Assembly (NCBI RefSeq): GCF_014652615.1
Contig: NZ_BMZD01000001.1
Span: 393,962-457,961 of the forward strand
Source of the DNA: Novosphingobium arvoryzae
GTDB taxonomy: Bacteria > Pseudomonadota > Alphaproteobacteria > Sphingomonadales > Sphingomonadaceae
DNA length: 64,000 nucleotides
Reading direction: 5' to 3'
Shown here: piece after piece, positions 43,183 to 51,390 of the stretch
How the letters are laid out: each line of letters opens with the position of its first letter
How positions within the stretch are numbered: position 1 is the first letter of the stretch
Program-made: the position numbers and the translations under genes
Notes under the pieces: model-generated
Database searches by the model: none
What the model saw: the letters and a program-made list of their open reading frames with translations, nothing else
Told to the model about the DNA's origin: nothing

Positions 43183-43489
43183 CCGAGCGTATTACCCACA
43201 CCGGCCCGCTCTGGCGCTGGACGGGGGCACCAACGGCACTTGGCATTTCCTGACGATTGACGGCGCGGCGGGCGAGGCGCTGTCGGCCACCGCGCTGATG
43301 CGGCGGCTGGAGCGGACCATCGGCGGGTTCGGATCGCTGAAAGTGCGCGCGACGATCGGCGATACCGTGTTCGCCACGTCGGTCTTCCCTTCGCGCGAAC
43401 AGGGCTGGATGCTGCCGGTGAAAGCGGCCGTGCGGCGCAGTGAGGACCTGGCCGAGGGCGATCTGGTCACGGTGACGCTGGAGCTCTGA
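43179..43489 (+). pseudogene. DUF1905 protein gene with a one-base frameshift
   Basis: Translation from the ATG at 43179 (ATGA overlap with the cyclophilin gene) reads MTERITHTGPLWRWTG and then stops early. The rest of a DUF1905 protein (GTWHFLTIDGAAGEALSA ... VTVTLEL) is in the next frame. The break falls at a GGGGG run (43223-43227); one extra G would join both parts seamlessly. Either a real inactivating deletion or a sequencing error in the homopolymer. DUF1905 function is unknown. Confidence 0.75.
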
Positions 43490-43515
43490 TCCGCATGACG
43501 AGCCATTCCGGCGCT

Positions 43516-43530
43516 GTCCAGACTACGGAC
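43516..43530. promoter_or_regulatory. Operator-like site GTCCAGACTACGGAC (TonB receptor promoter)
   Basis: A 15-bp GTCC-N7-GGAC site, 225 bp upstream of the TonB receptor gene. It differs by one base from the reverse complement of the site at 61132-61146, and both are followed by AAGCC on the plus strand. Confidence 0.55.
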
Positions 43531-43754
43531 AAGCCGGCGAAAGACAGGGCTGCGCACCGGTTGATGCGTTGACGCCCCCACACCCCGAATTTATGCACAA
43601 TGCAGTTTCTAGATTTGCCATTCAACGAAATGGCGACGCGTTGGATTGCGGCTGATGCACGATGTCACCGTGATCGCGCCAACAGCACAAGAATTCAGCC
43701 CGGCGACGGGACTGATGCCGATACATTGGGTACGAACAAGTGGGGAGGATGATG

Positions 43755-46235
43755 ATGAAGCTCGATCTGAAGAGCATTGCGCGCATGGGTGCCAGCACCG
43801 GCGCCATGATGCTGGCGCTGACCGGCACGGCCGCGCTGGCCCAGCCGGCCATGGAAGAGGACGCCCAGACCGGCAATGGTGGCATTGCCGAAATCATCGT
43901 GACCGCGCAGCGGTCCGAAACCAAGCTTCAGGACACCCCGCTGTCGATCGTCGCGGTCGGTGGGCCGGAACTGGAACGCCAGGGCACCGATAGCCTGGCC
44001 GGGTTCGATACCTTCATTCCAAACGTCACCATCGGCGGCACTGCCGCGCAGGGTAACGCGATCATCAACGTCGCGATCCGCGGGATCGGTGGCGCGCCGC
44101 AGGGCTTCATCACCCAGGAAGGCGCCGTCGGCATCTATGTCGACGATATCCTGTTCGCCCGCCCCAACGGCGCGCTGCTGGATCTGCTGGACGTAGAGCG
44201 CGTCGAAGTGCTGCGCGGGCCGCAAGGCACGCTGTTCGGCCGCAACACGGCGGGCGGCGCGATCCGCTATGTCACCAAGCAACCGGCTGACAAGCTGGAA
44301 GGTTCGATCAAGGTCGCCGCTGGCCAGCGTGACCGGTTCGACGTGTCTGGCATGCTGAACCTGCCGCTGGGCGATACGCTGGCGGCGCGCTTCTCGTTCG
44401 CGAAGAAGAGCCGCGATGGCTATGTCCGCCGGATCATCGACAATTCCTATGTCGGCGGCGGGGATTCCACCACGATGCGCGGTCAGCTGCGCTGGAACCC
44501 GACCAGCCGTCTGGAAGTGGGCCTGTCGGCCGACCTGATCCGCACCAGCGACAATGGCCAGCCCTCGCTTTCGACGAACTTTTCGCCGACGGACCTCTAT
44601 CCGGCCGCGCTCTATGGCGTGAGCATTCCGGGCGATCCGCCGCCAAGCCCGGCCGCCTACAACTCGCTGCGCGCCACCGCGCCGCTCTCGGTCTCGCCTT
44701 CGGGCTACACCAACGCGGCGTCGGACTTTGCGTTCTACTACGGCCAGGTGCGCGGCAAGTATGAGATCTACGGCGGCCTGACGCCGGACCTCAACAAGTT
44801 CAAGAGCTATGGCCTGACCGGGACCATCGCCTATGAGCTGACCGACAACCTCACGGTCAAGTCGCTGACCGGCTATCGTGACATCGACCAGATCCAGAAC
44901 CAGGACTGGGATCGCACCCCGATCCCCTTGGTCCAGCTGAACGATACGACCAACATCGAATACTTCACCCAGGAACTGCAACTGAACGGCTCGTTCTTCG
45001 ACAACCGGTTCAAGTGGGTCGCGGGGGCGTTCTATTACTGGGACGATTCGATCAACATCCGTCGCCGGTTCGATCCCTCGGCCGGGGCCAACAGCGCTTC
45101 GCAGGGCGATGTCGGCAAGGGCAGCTTTGAATCGAAGCACATCAAGACCGAAAGCGTCGCGCTGTTCACGCAGGGGACGTTCGCCGTCACCGACGCGCTC
45201 AGCCTGACCGGCGGCGTGCGCTGGGGCGAGGACAAGAAGACCTTCACCTCGTTCCGCGAAGGGCGCGGCCAGGTCTGCATCGCTGGCGGTCAGCGCGTGG
45301 CTGCGGTCGGCACCCCGGCCAGCTGCCCGGCGGGTTCGGTTTCCACCCCTGCGGCGCAGACGGTGAACGGCAAGTGGTCTAGCGTGTCGCCGCGCTTCAG
45401 CATCGACTATCGCTGGTCGCCGGAAATCATGACCTACATCTCGGCAGCCAAGGGCTACAAGGGTGGCGGGTTCAACGATGGCATCCAGACGCGCTGCTAT
45501 CGTTCGCCGCTGCCCGATTGCGGCCTGAACGAATACATGCCGGAAAACCTGTGGACCTATGAAGCCGGGATCCGCACCGACCTGTTCGACCGCCGCGTCC
45601 GCCTGAACCTGACGGCGTTCCTGACCAAGTACAAGGATCAGCAGATCCAGCTGGCCGACCCCGGTCCGCCGCCGCTGGTCTACACCGTCAACGGCGACTC
45701 CACCGTCAAGGGCTTCGAGGCTGAATTCCTGGCCAGCCCGGTTCAGGATCTCGTGCTCAAGGCCAGCCTGGGCTACGTCGATGCCGGGTATGACGAGGAC
45801 ATCCGCGGCGCCAGCGGCGCGGTGGCGATCACCCCGGCAGTGCCGTTCTATCGCAGCCCGAAGTGGTCCTACACCCTGGGCGCCAGCTACAAGGTGCCGG
45901 TGGGCGAAGCGGGCGACGTGGCTCTGGACCTGAACTGGGGCTGGAAGGACAAGCAGCTGAGCTATCCCAGCCCGACCAACTTCGTGGTCCTGCCGTCCTA
46001 CGGCCTGCTCAATGGCCGGATCAGCTTCGAAGCGGCGGCCGGCTGGTCGGTTGCGGTGTTCGGCAACAACCTGACCAACAAGTACTACCTGACCGGCGGG
46101 TTCGACCCCAGCGGTCCGTCGTCCAAGCCCACTCCAGGCCTGACCGGCGTGGCGCACGACCGGGTGTTCGGTTTCACCATGCTCGACGTGGGCCGCCCGC
46201 GCGAAGTGGGTGTGGAGCTGAGCTACAAGTTCTGA
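43755..46235 (+). CDS. TonB-dependent outer-membrane receptor
   Basis: 826 aa (start at one of three successive ATGs 43749-43755 behind GGGGAGG). The signal peptide ends L-A-Q. The plug domain begins at EIIVTAQRSETKLQDTPLSIVAV, with VERVEVLRGPQGTLFGRNTAGGAI as its classic motif. The 22-strand barrel ends VGVELSYKF. It should import a substrate too large or scarce for porins across the outer membrane using TonB energy. Position between the uronate operon and the aromatic genes suggests an aromatic compound or glycoconjugate as substrate. A strong terminator follows. Confidence 0.93.
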   Translation: MKLDLKSIARMGASTGAMMLALTGTAALAQPAMEEDAQTGNGGIAEIIVTAQRSETKLQDTPLSIVAVGGPELERQGTDSLAGFDTFIPNVTIGGTAAQGNAIINVAIRGIGGAPQGFITQEGAVGIYVDDILFARPNGALLDLLDVERVEVLRGPQGTLFGRNTAGGAIRYVTKQPADKLEGSIKVAAGQRDRFDVSGMLNLPLGDTLAARFSFAKKSRDGYVRRIIDNSYVGGGDSTTMRGQLRWNPTSRLEVGLSADLIRTSDNGQPSLSTNFSPTDLYPAALYGVSIPGDPPPSPAAYNSLRATAPLSVSPSGYTNAASDFAFYYGQVRGKYEIYGGLTPDLNKFKSYGLTGTIAYELTDNLTVKSLTGYRDIDQIQNQDWDRTPIPLVQLNDTTNIEYFTQELQLNGSFFDNRFKWVAGAFYYWDDSINIRRRFDPSAGANSASQGDVGKGSFESKHIKTESVALFTQGTFAVTDALSLTGGVRWGEDKKTFTSFREGRGQVCIAGGQRVAAVGTPASCPAGSVSTPAAQTVNGKWSSVSPRFSIDYRWSPEIMTYISAAKGYKGGGFNDGIQTRCYRSPLPDCGLNEYMPENLWTYEAGIRTDLFDRRVRLNLTAFLTKYKDQQIQLADPGPPPLVYTVNGDSTVKGFEAEFLASPVQDLVLKASLGYVDAGYDEDIRGASGAVAITPAVPFYRSPKWSYTLGASYKVPVGEAGDVALDLNWGWKDKQLSYPSPTNFVVLPSYGLLNGRISFEAAAGWSVAVFGNNLTNKYYLTGGFDPSGPSSKPTPGLTGVAHDRVFGFTMLDVGRPREVGVELSYKF

Positions 46236-46260
46236 TCGCTCAGGCTTGAAGGAAAACGCA

Positions 46261-46295
46261 AGGGGGCGGGGCTTTTCGCGAAGTCCCGCCCCTTT
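46261..46295 (+). terminator. Intrinsic terminator after the TonB receptor gene
   Basis: GGGGCGGGGCTT and AAGTCCCGCCCC pair over 12 bp (one G-T) around the loop TTCGCG, followed by a short T-run. It sits 26 bp after the stop and 28 bp before the next start. Confidence 0.8.
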
Positions 46296-46322
46296 CGCGT
46301 GGCTGACGGGAAAGGAAATGCC

Positions 46323-47795
46323 ATGTTCGACCGCCGCCTGTTCATCGGCTCCGCGCTGACTGGCGCGCTGGCCGCGCCATGGGCCGCGCGTGCCGCCACC
46401 CCCGCCGCGCAGGCCGATGCCATCGTTCCATTGGCCGAGCATATGCTGGGCGGGCGTTATGACGATCTGCACTCGGCGGCGCTGGAGACGAGCCGGGCGC
46501 AATTGCGCGACACCGTCGGCGTGGCGCTGGCCGGACGGGGCGAAAGCGGCGTGCGCCAGCTGCGCGATCTGGGCGCGGAGCTGGGCGGCAAGGGGGAAAG
46601 CGCTGTGTGGGGCAGCGACTTGCGCCTGCCCGCCCAGGAAGCCGCGCGGATCAACGCGGTGATGGTTCACGCGCTGGAATACGACGACACGTTTGGCCCC
46701 GGCTTCCTTCACCCCTCCGCGATCATGTTCCCGGCGGCACTGGCGGCGGCGGACATGGTTGGCGGGGTGAGCGGGCGGGAATTGCTGACGGCGGTGACGC
46801 TGGCGAACGATATCGCCTGCCGCCTGTCCATCGCCGGGCAGCCGGGGGTCGATGGCTTCGCGATCGGCTGGCACAACACCACGCTGGTTGGCTACGTCTC
46901 GTCAGCGCTGGTCGCGGGGCGGCTGATGCGGCTGGACCGGGACCAGCTGGTCCACGCGGCGGGCATCGCCGCACATCAGGCGGCGGGCAATGCGCAGTCG
47001 CATGTCGATGGCGCGCTGACCAAGCGGATGGGACCGGGCTTTGCCTCGGCCGCCGGGGTGCTGGCGGCGCGGCTGGCGGCGCGCGGGGTGACGGGGCCGG
47101 TCGGCGTGCTGGAAGGGCGCAAGGGCTGGTTCACCCAATATCACAAGGGGATCTATTCACGCGATCTGCTGCTGGGCGGCCTGGGGCGGGATTATCCGGG
47201 GGTGGCCATGTCGTTCAAGCCGTGGCCGTCTTGCCGGGGATCGCATACTTCGGCGGATGCGGCGCTCCAGCTCGCGGCGGCATTGGGATCGCGCACCAGC
47301 CAGATCGAGCGGATACTGGTGCGCAGCGGCCCGGCGGAATGGAGTTTCCTGACCACTCCGATCGAACGCAAGCGCCAGCCCGCCACCACGGTCGAGGCGC
47401 AGTTCAGCGTGCCGTGGGTGGTCGCCGCCGCGCTGACCGATGGCAAGGTCGGCATTGCCCACTTCACCCCCGAAGCACTGCTGCGCGCCGATGTCCGGGC
47501 CATGGCCGCGCGGATCGAGACGGTGCAGGACGATGCGCTGGCCAACCCGACCGGCGGGCCGGGCGCGGCAGTGGTGGAAGTGACGCTGCGTGGGGGCAAG
47601 ACCCTGCGCCGCCATGTGGCCGCCGCGAAGGGCGATCCGGGCGTGCCGATGACGGCGGCGGAAGTGACCGCGAAGTTCGACGACTGCCTGGACTATGCCG
47701 GGATCGCGGCCGCCCGTCAGGCAGAGCTGCGCAGCGTTCTGGACAGCATCGATAGGCTGGCGGACATCCGTGCCCTGACCGCCGCGATGGCCTGA
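46323..47795 (+). CDS. MmgE/PrpD family protein, exported
   Basis: 490 aa. A leader MFDRRLFIGSALTGALAAPWAARA looks like a Tat/Sec signal, unusual because 2-methylcitrate dehydratase (PrpD) is cytoplasmic. The family body is clear: HALEYDDTFGPGFLHPSAIMFPAALAAAD, KRMGPGFASAAGVLAARLAARGVTGPVGVLEGRKG, and MSFKPWPSCRGSHTSADAALQL. Members act as dehydratases or decarboxylases on small carboxylates. Export suggests a periplasmic aromatic or carboxylate substrate; activity unknown. Convergent with the SnoaL-like gene. Confidence 0.85.
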   Translation: MFDRRLFIGSALTGALAAPWAARAATPAAQADAIVPLAEHMLGGRYDDLHSAALETSRAQLRDTVGVALAGRGESGVRQLRDLGAELGGKGESAVWGSDLRLPAQEAARINAVMVHALEYDDTFGPGFLHPSAIMFPAALAAADMVGGVSGRELLTAVTLANDIACRLSIAGQPGVDGFAIGWHNTTLVGYVSSALVAGRLMRLDRDQLVHAAGIAAHQAAGNAQSHVDGALTKRMGPGFASAAGVLAARLAARGVTGPVGVLEGRKGWFTQYHKGIYSRDLLLGGLGRDYPGVAMSFKPWPSCRGSHTSADAALQLAAALGSRTSQIERILVRSGPAEWSFLTTPIERKRQPATTVEAQFSVPWVVAAALTDGKVGIAHFTPEALLRADVRAMAARIETVQDDALANPTGGPGAAVVEVTLRGGKTLRRHVAAAKGDPGVPMTAAEVTAKFDDCLDYAGIAAARQAELRSVLDSIDRLADIRALTAAMA

Positions 47796-47802
47796 CCGGA
47801 GC

Positions 47803-48360
47803 TTACAGCCCCGCCCAGGGCAGCGGCTTTTTCCACGGCACCAGGTTGCGGTCCCAGGTGGAAATGCTGAACCGGCGGAACTTCCATGCGCCGCCTTCGG
47901 GCACGCATTCGCAAGTGAAGTACCCCAGGCTGCGCACCCCGCGCGTGGCCTTGGCGGTGTTGGCATTGAAGTGGGTGGCATAGGCATAGACGATGCAGCC
48001 CGGCCCGGCGGGGACAAAGCGGAACTGCCCGGCCTCGTGCATCCAGATGTCGTCGCCCTCGCGCTCACGCATGGCGATGAGGTTGCGGAACCAGCCCAGG
48101 ATGGCGGCGTGGTCGCGATAGGCGTTGCCTTTGCCCACCACCAGCGCATCGGCGGTGAACAGGCTCATGAATTCGTCCTCGTCCGAGCAGTCATAGGCCC
48201 AGAGGTAGCGGGTAAACAGGTCCTCGATCCCGGCGCGGTCCTCCAGCGCAAGCTTGCCCGCGCGGCGCGCGCGGGCGGCGGCAGGCAGAGAGGCCGCCCC
48301 CGCCACGCCCAGCCCCAGCAGCCCCAGCGCGCGGCGGCTGATTCGGCCCGCGCCGCTCAT
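47803..48360 (-). CDS. Exported SnoaL/NTF2-like protein
   Basis: 185 aa. A twin-arginine-type leader (SRRALGLLGLGVAGAASLPAAARA) precedes a SnoaL_4-type domain: LEDRAGIEDLFTRYLWAYDCSDEDEFMSLFTADALVVG and a C-terminal WKFRRFSISTWDRNLVPW. This domain occurs in aromatic-acid dioxygenase small subunits and dehydratases. Its ATG overlaps the stop of the DoxX-like gene (ATGA), so the two are coupled. Confidence 0.78.
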   Translation of the reverse strand: MSGAGRISRRALGLLGLGVAGAASLPAAARARRAGKLALEDRAGIEDLFTRYLWAYDCSDEDEFMSLFTADALVVGKGNAYRDHAAILGWFRNLIAMREREGDDIWMHEAGQFRFVPAGPGCIVYAYATHFNANTAKATRGVRSLGYFTCECVPEGGAWKFRRFSISTWDRNLVPWKKPLPWAGL

Positions 48361-49007
48361 GCCCGGTCCCCGGCGGCGGGGCGGCTGGCAAAGCGCAGCG
48401 CCAGCATCGCGATGAACGAGGCTAGCGGCGGCAGCCAGTCCCGCGGGGGCAGGCGGCGGTCGGCGGATCCCATGAACCACGATGCGGCCATGACCAGCGC
48501 CATGAAGCCGACGAAGAACAGCACCATAGCCGTGGTGCCATTGCCGGTTTCGGCGGGCTGGCTGTCCGGCGTCTGCCACAGCCAGCGCGGTTCGTTGCGG
48601 ATGTTCAGCATCGAGCGGTAATAGGCGCCATAGCCCAGCAGGACCATGCCGTTGATCACCAGTTCCTGCACGCCGGTGTAGTAATGCCGCGCCCCGTGCG
48701 ATCCTTCGACCACGATGTTGAGATAGGCGATCATCACCGTGATCGGGAACTCCATCACCGCCACCAGCGGGGTGAAGCGGTTGACCAGCGCCAGCAGGCC
48801 CAGCGTGAATTCGATGTACTTGACCAGCGGGTAGAGCCCGACCTTGTCCAGCTCCACCATGAAGTGCCCGACCGGGGAGGCCGGGTTGAAGAATGCGGAG
48901 GGTACCCAGCCAAAGAAGATATAGGCCCCGCCCGAATAGAGCAGGTGGCTGGCAAAGAGGATGCGGAAGAACGTGACGAACTGCCACTGGAACGATCTGG
49001 ACGGCAC
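48357..49007 (-). CDS. DoxX-like four-helix membrane protein (paralogue 1)
   Basis: 216 aa from GTG 49007 (GGGAGAGAATTC upstream). About four to five transmembrane helices. It shares the pattern LL-S-GG-YI, GLY-LVKYIEF-LG, NRF, and TGVQELVINGMVLLGY...EPRWLW with the gene at 50250, so the two are paralogues. DoxX-like proteins are quinone-reductase-type membrane subunits or are unassigned. First gene of a divergent pair with 49219; both share the operator-like site at 49089. Confidence 0.72.
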   Translation of the reverse strand: MPSRSFQWQFVTFFRILFASHLLYSGGAYIFFGWVPSAFFNPASPVGHFMVELDKVGLYPLVKYIEFTLGLLALVNRFTPLVAVMEFPITVMIAYLNIVVEGSHGARHYYTGVQELVINGMVLLGYGAYYRSMLNIRNEPRWLWQTPDSQPAETGNGTTAMVLFFVGFMALVMAASWFMGSADRRLPPRDWLPPLASFIAMLALRFASRPAAGDRA

Positions 49008-49088
49008 GAATTCTCTCCCATCATGCTTGTGATTTGCCGATTACGCTGGACCGGACCGGGGCGTGGGGCAAAGCCCAATGGGCGCATC

Positions 49089-49103
49089 GTCCGGTTTTCG
49101 GAC
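49089..49103. promoter_or_regulatory. Operator-like site GTCCGGTTTTCGGAC (divergent DoxX-like operons)
   Basis: Perfect GTCCG-N5-CGGAC in the 211-bp divergent promoter region between 49007 and 49219. One of five copies of this pattern in upstream regions of the catabolic block. Confidence 0.6.
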
Positions 49104-49218
49104 AGCGCCGGGGATTGGCATTTATCGTCGCTCTGGATCGGTGCTACGCCCTGCGGCAACGAGAACCGCGTGGCGGGCGCTGCATCTGGCAGGCGCAGCT
49201 AATGTCGGAGGAGGGGAT

Positions 49219-49674
49219 ATGCTAACGGCAAGCCGCGCCAGCCTGAAGGCGCTGTCGATCGGGATCGGGCTGCTGTTCACCGGCGCCGTCTATTACACCA
49301 TGCATTACAACCCGCGCTGGGACTGGACCGCGCCGGGGGTGGGCAAGCTGCCGCGCGATATCGTGGCCGAATTCATGGACCGCGCCTATGCCCAGGGGCA
49401 GGGCGGCACTGCGCAGCTCAGCTATTTCGCGAAGGACGCCGCCGACAGCGCCCCCGCCGCGCAGGACCGCCGCGATGGCGCGCCCATCCCGCACCAGGTC
49501 CGGCAGGTGATCGCGCAGGGCATGACCGTGGCCGTGATCCACCGCATCGGTCCCGCGCGCGGAGAGCCGGCGCAGGACGTGATCGACGTGTTCACGATCA
49601 AGGATGGCCGGATCGCGGCGCGGGAGCGTTATCCCACCCGGTTCGCCGCGCCAGGGCAGGAGGATGCATCGTGA
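49219..49674 (+). CDS. Membrane-anchored small protein, unknown function
   Basis: 151 aa from ATG 49219 behind GGAGGAGGGG. One N-terminal membrane anchor (about residues 10-30) and a soluble domain with a possible NTF2-like strand pattern (MTVAVIHRIGPARGEPAQDVIDVFTIKDGRIAARERYP). I do not recognise a named family with confidence. First gene of a five-gene operon; its stop overlaps the next GTG start. Confidence 0.65.
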   Translation: MLTASRASLKALSIGIGLLFTGAVYYTMHYNPRWDWTAPGVGKLPRDIVAEFMDRAYAQGQGGTAQLSYFAKDAADSAPAAQDRRDGAPIPHQVRQVIAQGMTVAVIHRIGPARGEPAQDVIDVFTIKDGRIAARERYPTRFAAPGQEDAS

Positions 49675-50204
49675 ACGACGACCGGATCGAAATCGCCCTG
49701 AACGCCGGCACGCTGTGGCGCGCGGTCATCACGCTGCTGCGCCTGTTTCTGGGCGCGTGGATGCTGAACAGCGGATACAGCTACTGGGCGCAGGAATTTG
49801 GCTTGCCGCCCGCCTTTCCGCAGCCGTTCGGCACGCTGCCCGCATCGAACCAGATGCTGGTGACGATGGTCGAGGTTGGCCTGTTCGACTTTGTGAAGAC
49901 GGTGGAAGTGATCGGCGGCCTGTGCCTGATCTTCGGCGTGTTCGTGCCGGCGGCGACGCTGCTGCTGCTACCGGTGTCGGCCGTGGTGTTCTATAACGCG
50001 GTGTTCCTGAACCTGCGCACCGACCGGCTGTTCAGCCCGACGTACATGGGCGTGTCGTGCCTCTACATCAACGTGATCGTCGCGCTGGCCTATGTCCGGC
50101 ATTACCTGCCGATGCTGGCGCTGCATTCCGCGCCGGGCAGCCTGCGCGATCTGGCGGCGCTGCCGACGATCTTCAAGCAACCGGATAGCAATCAGCATAC
50201 CTGA
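49671..50204 (+). CDS. DoxX-like membrane protein (paralogue 2)
   Basis: 177 aa from a GTG overlapping the previous stop, AGGAGGATGCATC upstream. Four hydrophobic helices (LLRLFLGAWMLNSGYSYW, VEVGLFDFVKTVEVIGGLCLIFGVF, AATLLLLPVSAVVFYNAVF, VIVALAYVRHYLPMLAL). The GLF-FVKTVEV-GG motif aligns with GLY-VKY-EF-G of the two neighbouring paralogues. Unassigned function. Confidence 0.7.
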   Translation: MNDDRIEIALNAGTLWRAVITLLRLFLGAWMLNSGYSYWAQEFGLPPAFPQPFGTLPASNQMLVTMVEVGLFDFVKTVEVIGGLCLIFGVFVPAATLLLLPVSAVVFYNAVFLNLRTDRLFSPTYMGVSCLYINVIVALAYVRHYLPMLALHSAPGSLRDLAALPTIFKQPDSNQHT

Positions 50205-50249
50205 CGCGCCGCCAGCCGCGCCGCGTCAGGGTCTATGGGGAGAACGGGC

Positions 50250-50726
50250 GTGGCCCAGAACAAGACGATGTATTACATCATAACGTGGATCCGCCTGTTC
50301 TTTGGCGCGCATCTGCTGTTTTCCGGCGGGCGTTACATCCTGACCGGCTATATGCCCGCCATTCCGGGGATCGGCGGCGAATGGGCCGATGCGAACGCCG
50401 CGATCGGGTTGTACCAGGCGGTCAAGTACATGGAATTCGTGTTCGGCGTGATGCTGCTGACCAATCGGTTCGTGCTGCTGGCGCTGATCCTGGAAATGCC
50501 CGCCTCGGTGAACATCTTCTGGCTGAACACGTTCATCGTCGCCACGCCGCGCCAGCTGTTCACCGGGCCGCAGGAACTGTTCCTGAATGGCGTGCTGCTG
50601 CTGGCTTACAGCGGATATCTGGGCGCCGCGCTGAAGCCCCGGCTGGAGCCGCTGTGGCTGTGGAACGCGAACCGCGCCTACAAGGACAACTATGCGGACA
50701 AGGTCCGCGCCGAAGGAGGGCTGTGA
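50250..50726 (+). CDS. DoxX-like membrane protein (paralogue 3)
   Basis: 158 aa from GTG 50250 (GGGGAG upstream; ATG 50235 is an alternative). Same pattern as paralogue 1: FFGAHLLFSGGRYILTGY, GLYQAVKYMEFVFGVMLLTNRF, FTGPQELFLNGVLLLAYSGYLG, and the terminal PRLEPLWLWN. Overlaps the small membrane gene by one base of the TGATG. Could form a heteromeric complex with the other paralogues. Confidence 0.7.
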   Translation: MAQNKTMYYIITWIRLFFGAHLLFSGGRYILTGYMPAIPGIGGEWADANAAIGLYQAVKYMEFVFGVMLLTNRFVLLALILEMPASVNIFWLNTFIVATPRQLFTGPQELFLNGVLLLAYSGYLGAALKPRLEPLWLWNANRAYKDNYADKVRAEGGL

Positions 50727-50920
50727 TGGGCAAGCCGGAAATGAACGCGATCATCGCCTGTATCGTGCTGAGCCTGGCGGTGTTCATTGGCTCCACCGGG
50801 CTGGGTTATGCCGTGTACCGCCCGCTGCGGTATTACGACATCTTCTCGCTGGTCATTTCGTGGGCCGGTCTGGCCTTTACCATGTGGCGCGCGCGCCGTG
50901 CCGGCGGAACAGGAGAATGA
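50726..50920 (+). CDS. Small two-helix membrane protein
   Basis: 64 aa, too short for most gene finders. ATG 50726 overlaps the previous stop (TGATG) and is preceded by AAGGAGG. Two helices: IIACIVLSLAVFIGSTGLGYAVY and YYDIFSLVISWAGLAFTMWRAR. No recognised family; tight coupling in the operon argues that it is real and part of the same membrane complex. Confidence 0.65.
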   Translation: MGKPEMNAIIACIVLSLAVFIGSTGLGYAVYRPLRYYDIFSLVISWAGLAFTMWRARRAGGTGE

Positions 50921-50922
50921 CG

Positions 50923-51243
50923 ATGAACATCCGGCCTATGACCTTCAGGATGGCCTTCACCGCGGCCAGCGCGACACTGCTGCTGGCGGGTTGCAAGGGC
51001 GGCGATCTGCCGCCGGAAAACCGCTGCGCGATGTACTGGGACTATTACTACAACGCCGGGCTGGGCAAATCGCCGGCCGAGCGGCAGAGTGCCGAAGGCG
51101 TGGAGTTTGGCGATATCCGCGCAATCGTGAAGGCCGATCCTTCGGACAAGACCAAGGTCTGCCAGAAGATCCTGAACGATGCCTTCCCCGGCGATCCGGC
51201 CTTGCAGGGCGTGACCGGGCCAATCCCGCCCGCGTCCGAGTAA
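50923..51243 (+). CDS. Small lipoprotein of unknown function
   Basis: 106 aa from ATG 50923 (AGGAG 7 nt upstream; an ATG at 50917 overlaps the previous stop). Lipobox L-L-A-G-C at about residue 23. The mature part has two further cysteines (ENRCAMYWDYYYNAG and TKVCQKILNDAFPGD), possibly a disulphide in the periplasm. Last gene of the DoxX-like operon. No family recognised. Confidence 0.7.
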   Translation: MNIRPMTFRMAFTAASATLLLAGCKGGDLPPENRCAMYWDYYYNAGLGKSPAERQSAEGVEFGDIRAIVKADPSDKTKVCQKILNDAFPGDPALQGVTGPIPPASE

Positions 51244-51260
51244 ACCAAGGAAAAATCAGG

Positions 51261-51345
51261 GGCCCCGGTCCGTTTGTTTCGGGTGCTGTCCGCCAACCGG
51301 ACGGCACCTGCGAAAGCCGGACCGGGGCCACATTTTTCATTTTCT
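51261..51345 (+). terminator. Two nested hairpins with T-rich tail
   Basis: Outer perfect 12-bp arms GGCCCCGGTCCG (51261-51272) and CGGACCGGGGCC (51318-51329), inner 11-bp arms (51282-51292 / 51298-51308, one wobble), then CATTTTTCATTTTC. It lies 17 bp after the DoxX-like operon and 46 bp before the extradiol dioxygenase start. A strong intrinsic terminator; the inner arm also contains an operator-like site. Confidence 0.75.
51288..51302. promoter_or_regulatory. Operator-like site GTCCGCCAACCGGAC (extradiol dioxygenase operon)
   Basis: Perfect GTCCG-N5-CGGAC, 88 bp upstream of the extradiol dioxygenase start and inside the inner hairpin of the preceding terminator. Confidence 0.55.
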
Positions 51346-51390
51346 AGAATGGCGAATCTAGAGTATTCCGAATTCAGGGAGAAGATAGAG

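Noticed and set aside
43695..46874. 1059-codon open frame on the minus strand opposite the TonB receptor
   Set aside because: It is a shadow of the receptor gene: Arg/Gly/Gln-rich composition, no domain, and the opposite frame has signal peptide, plug motif and barrel end.
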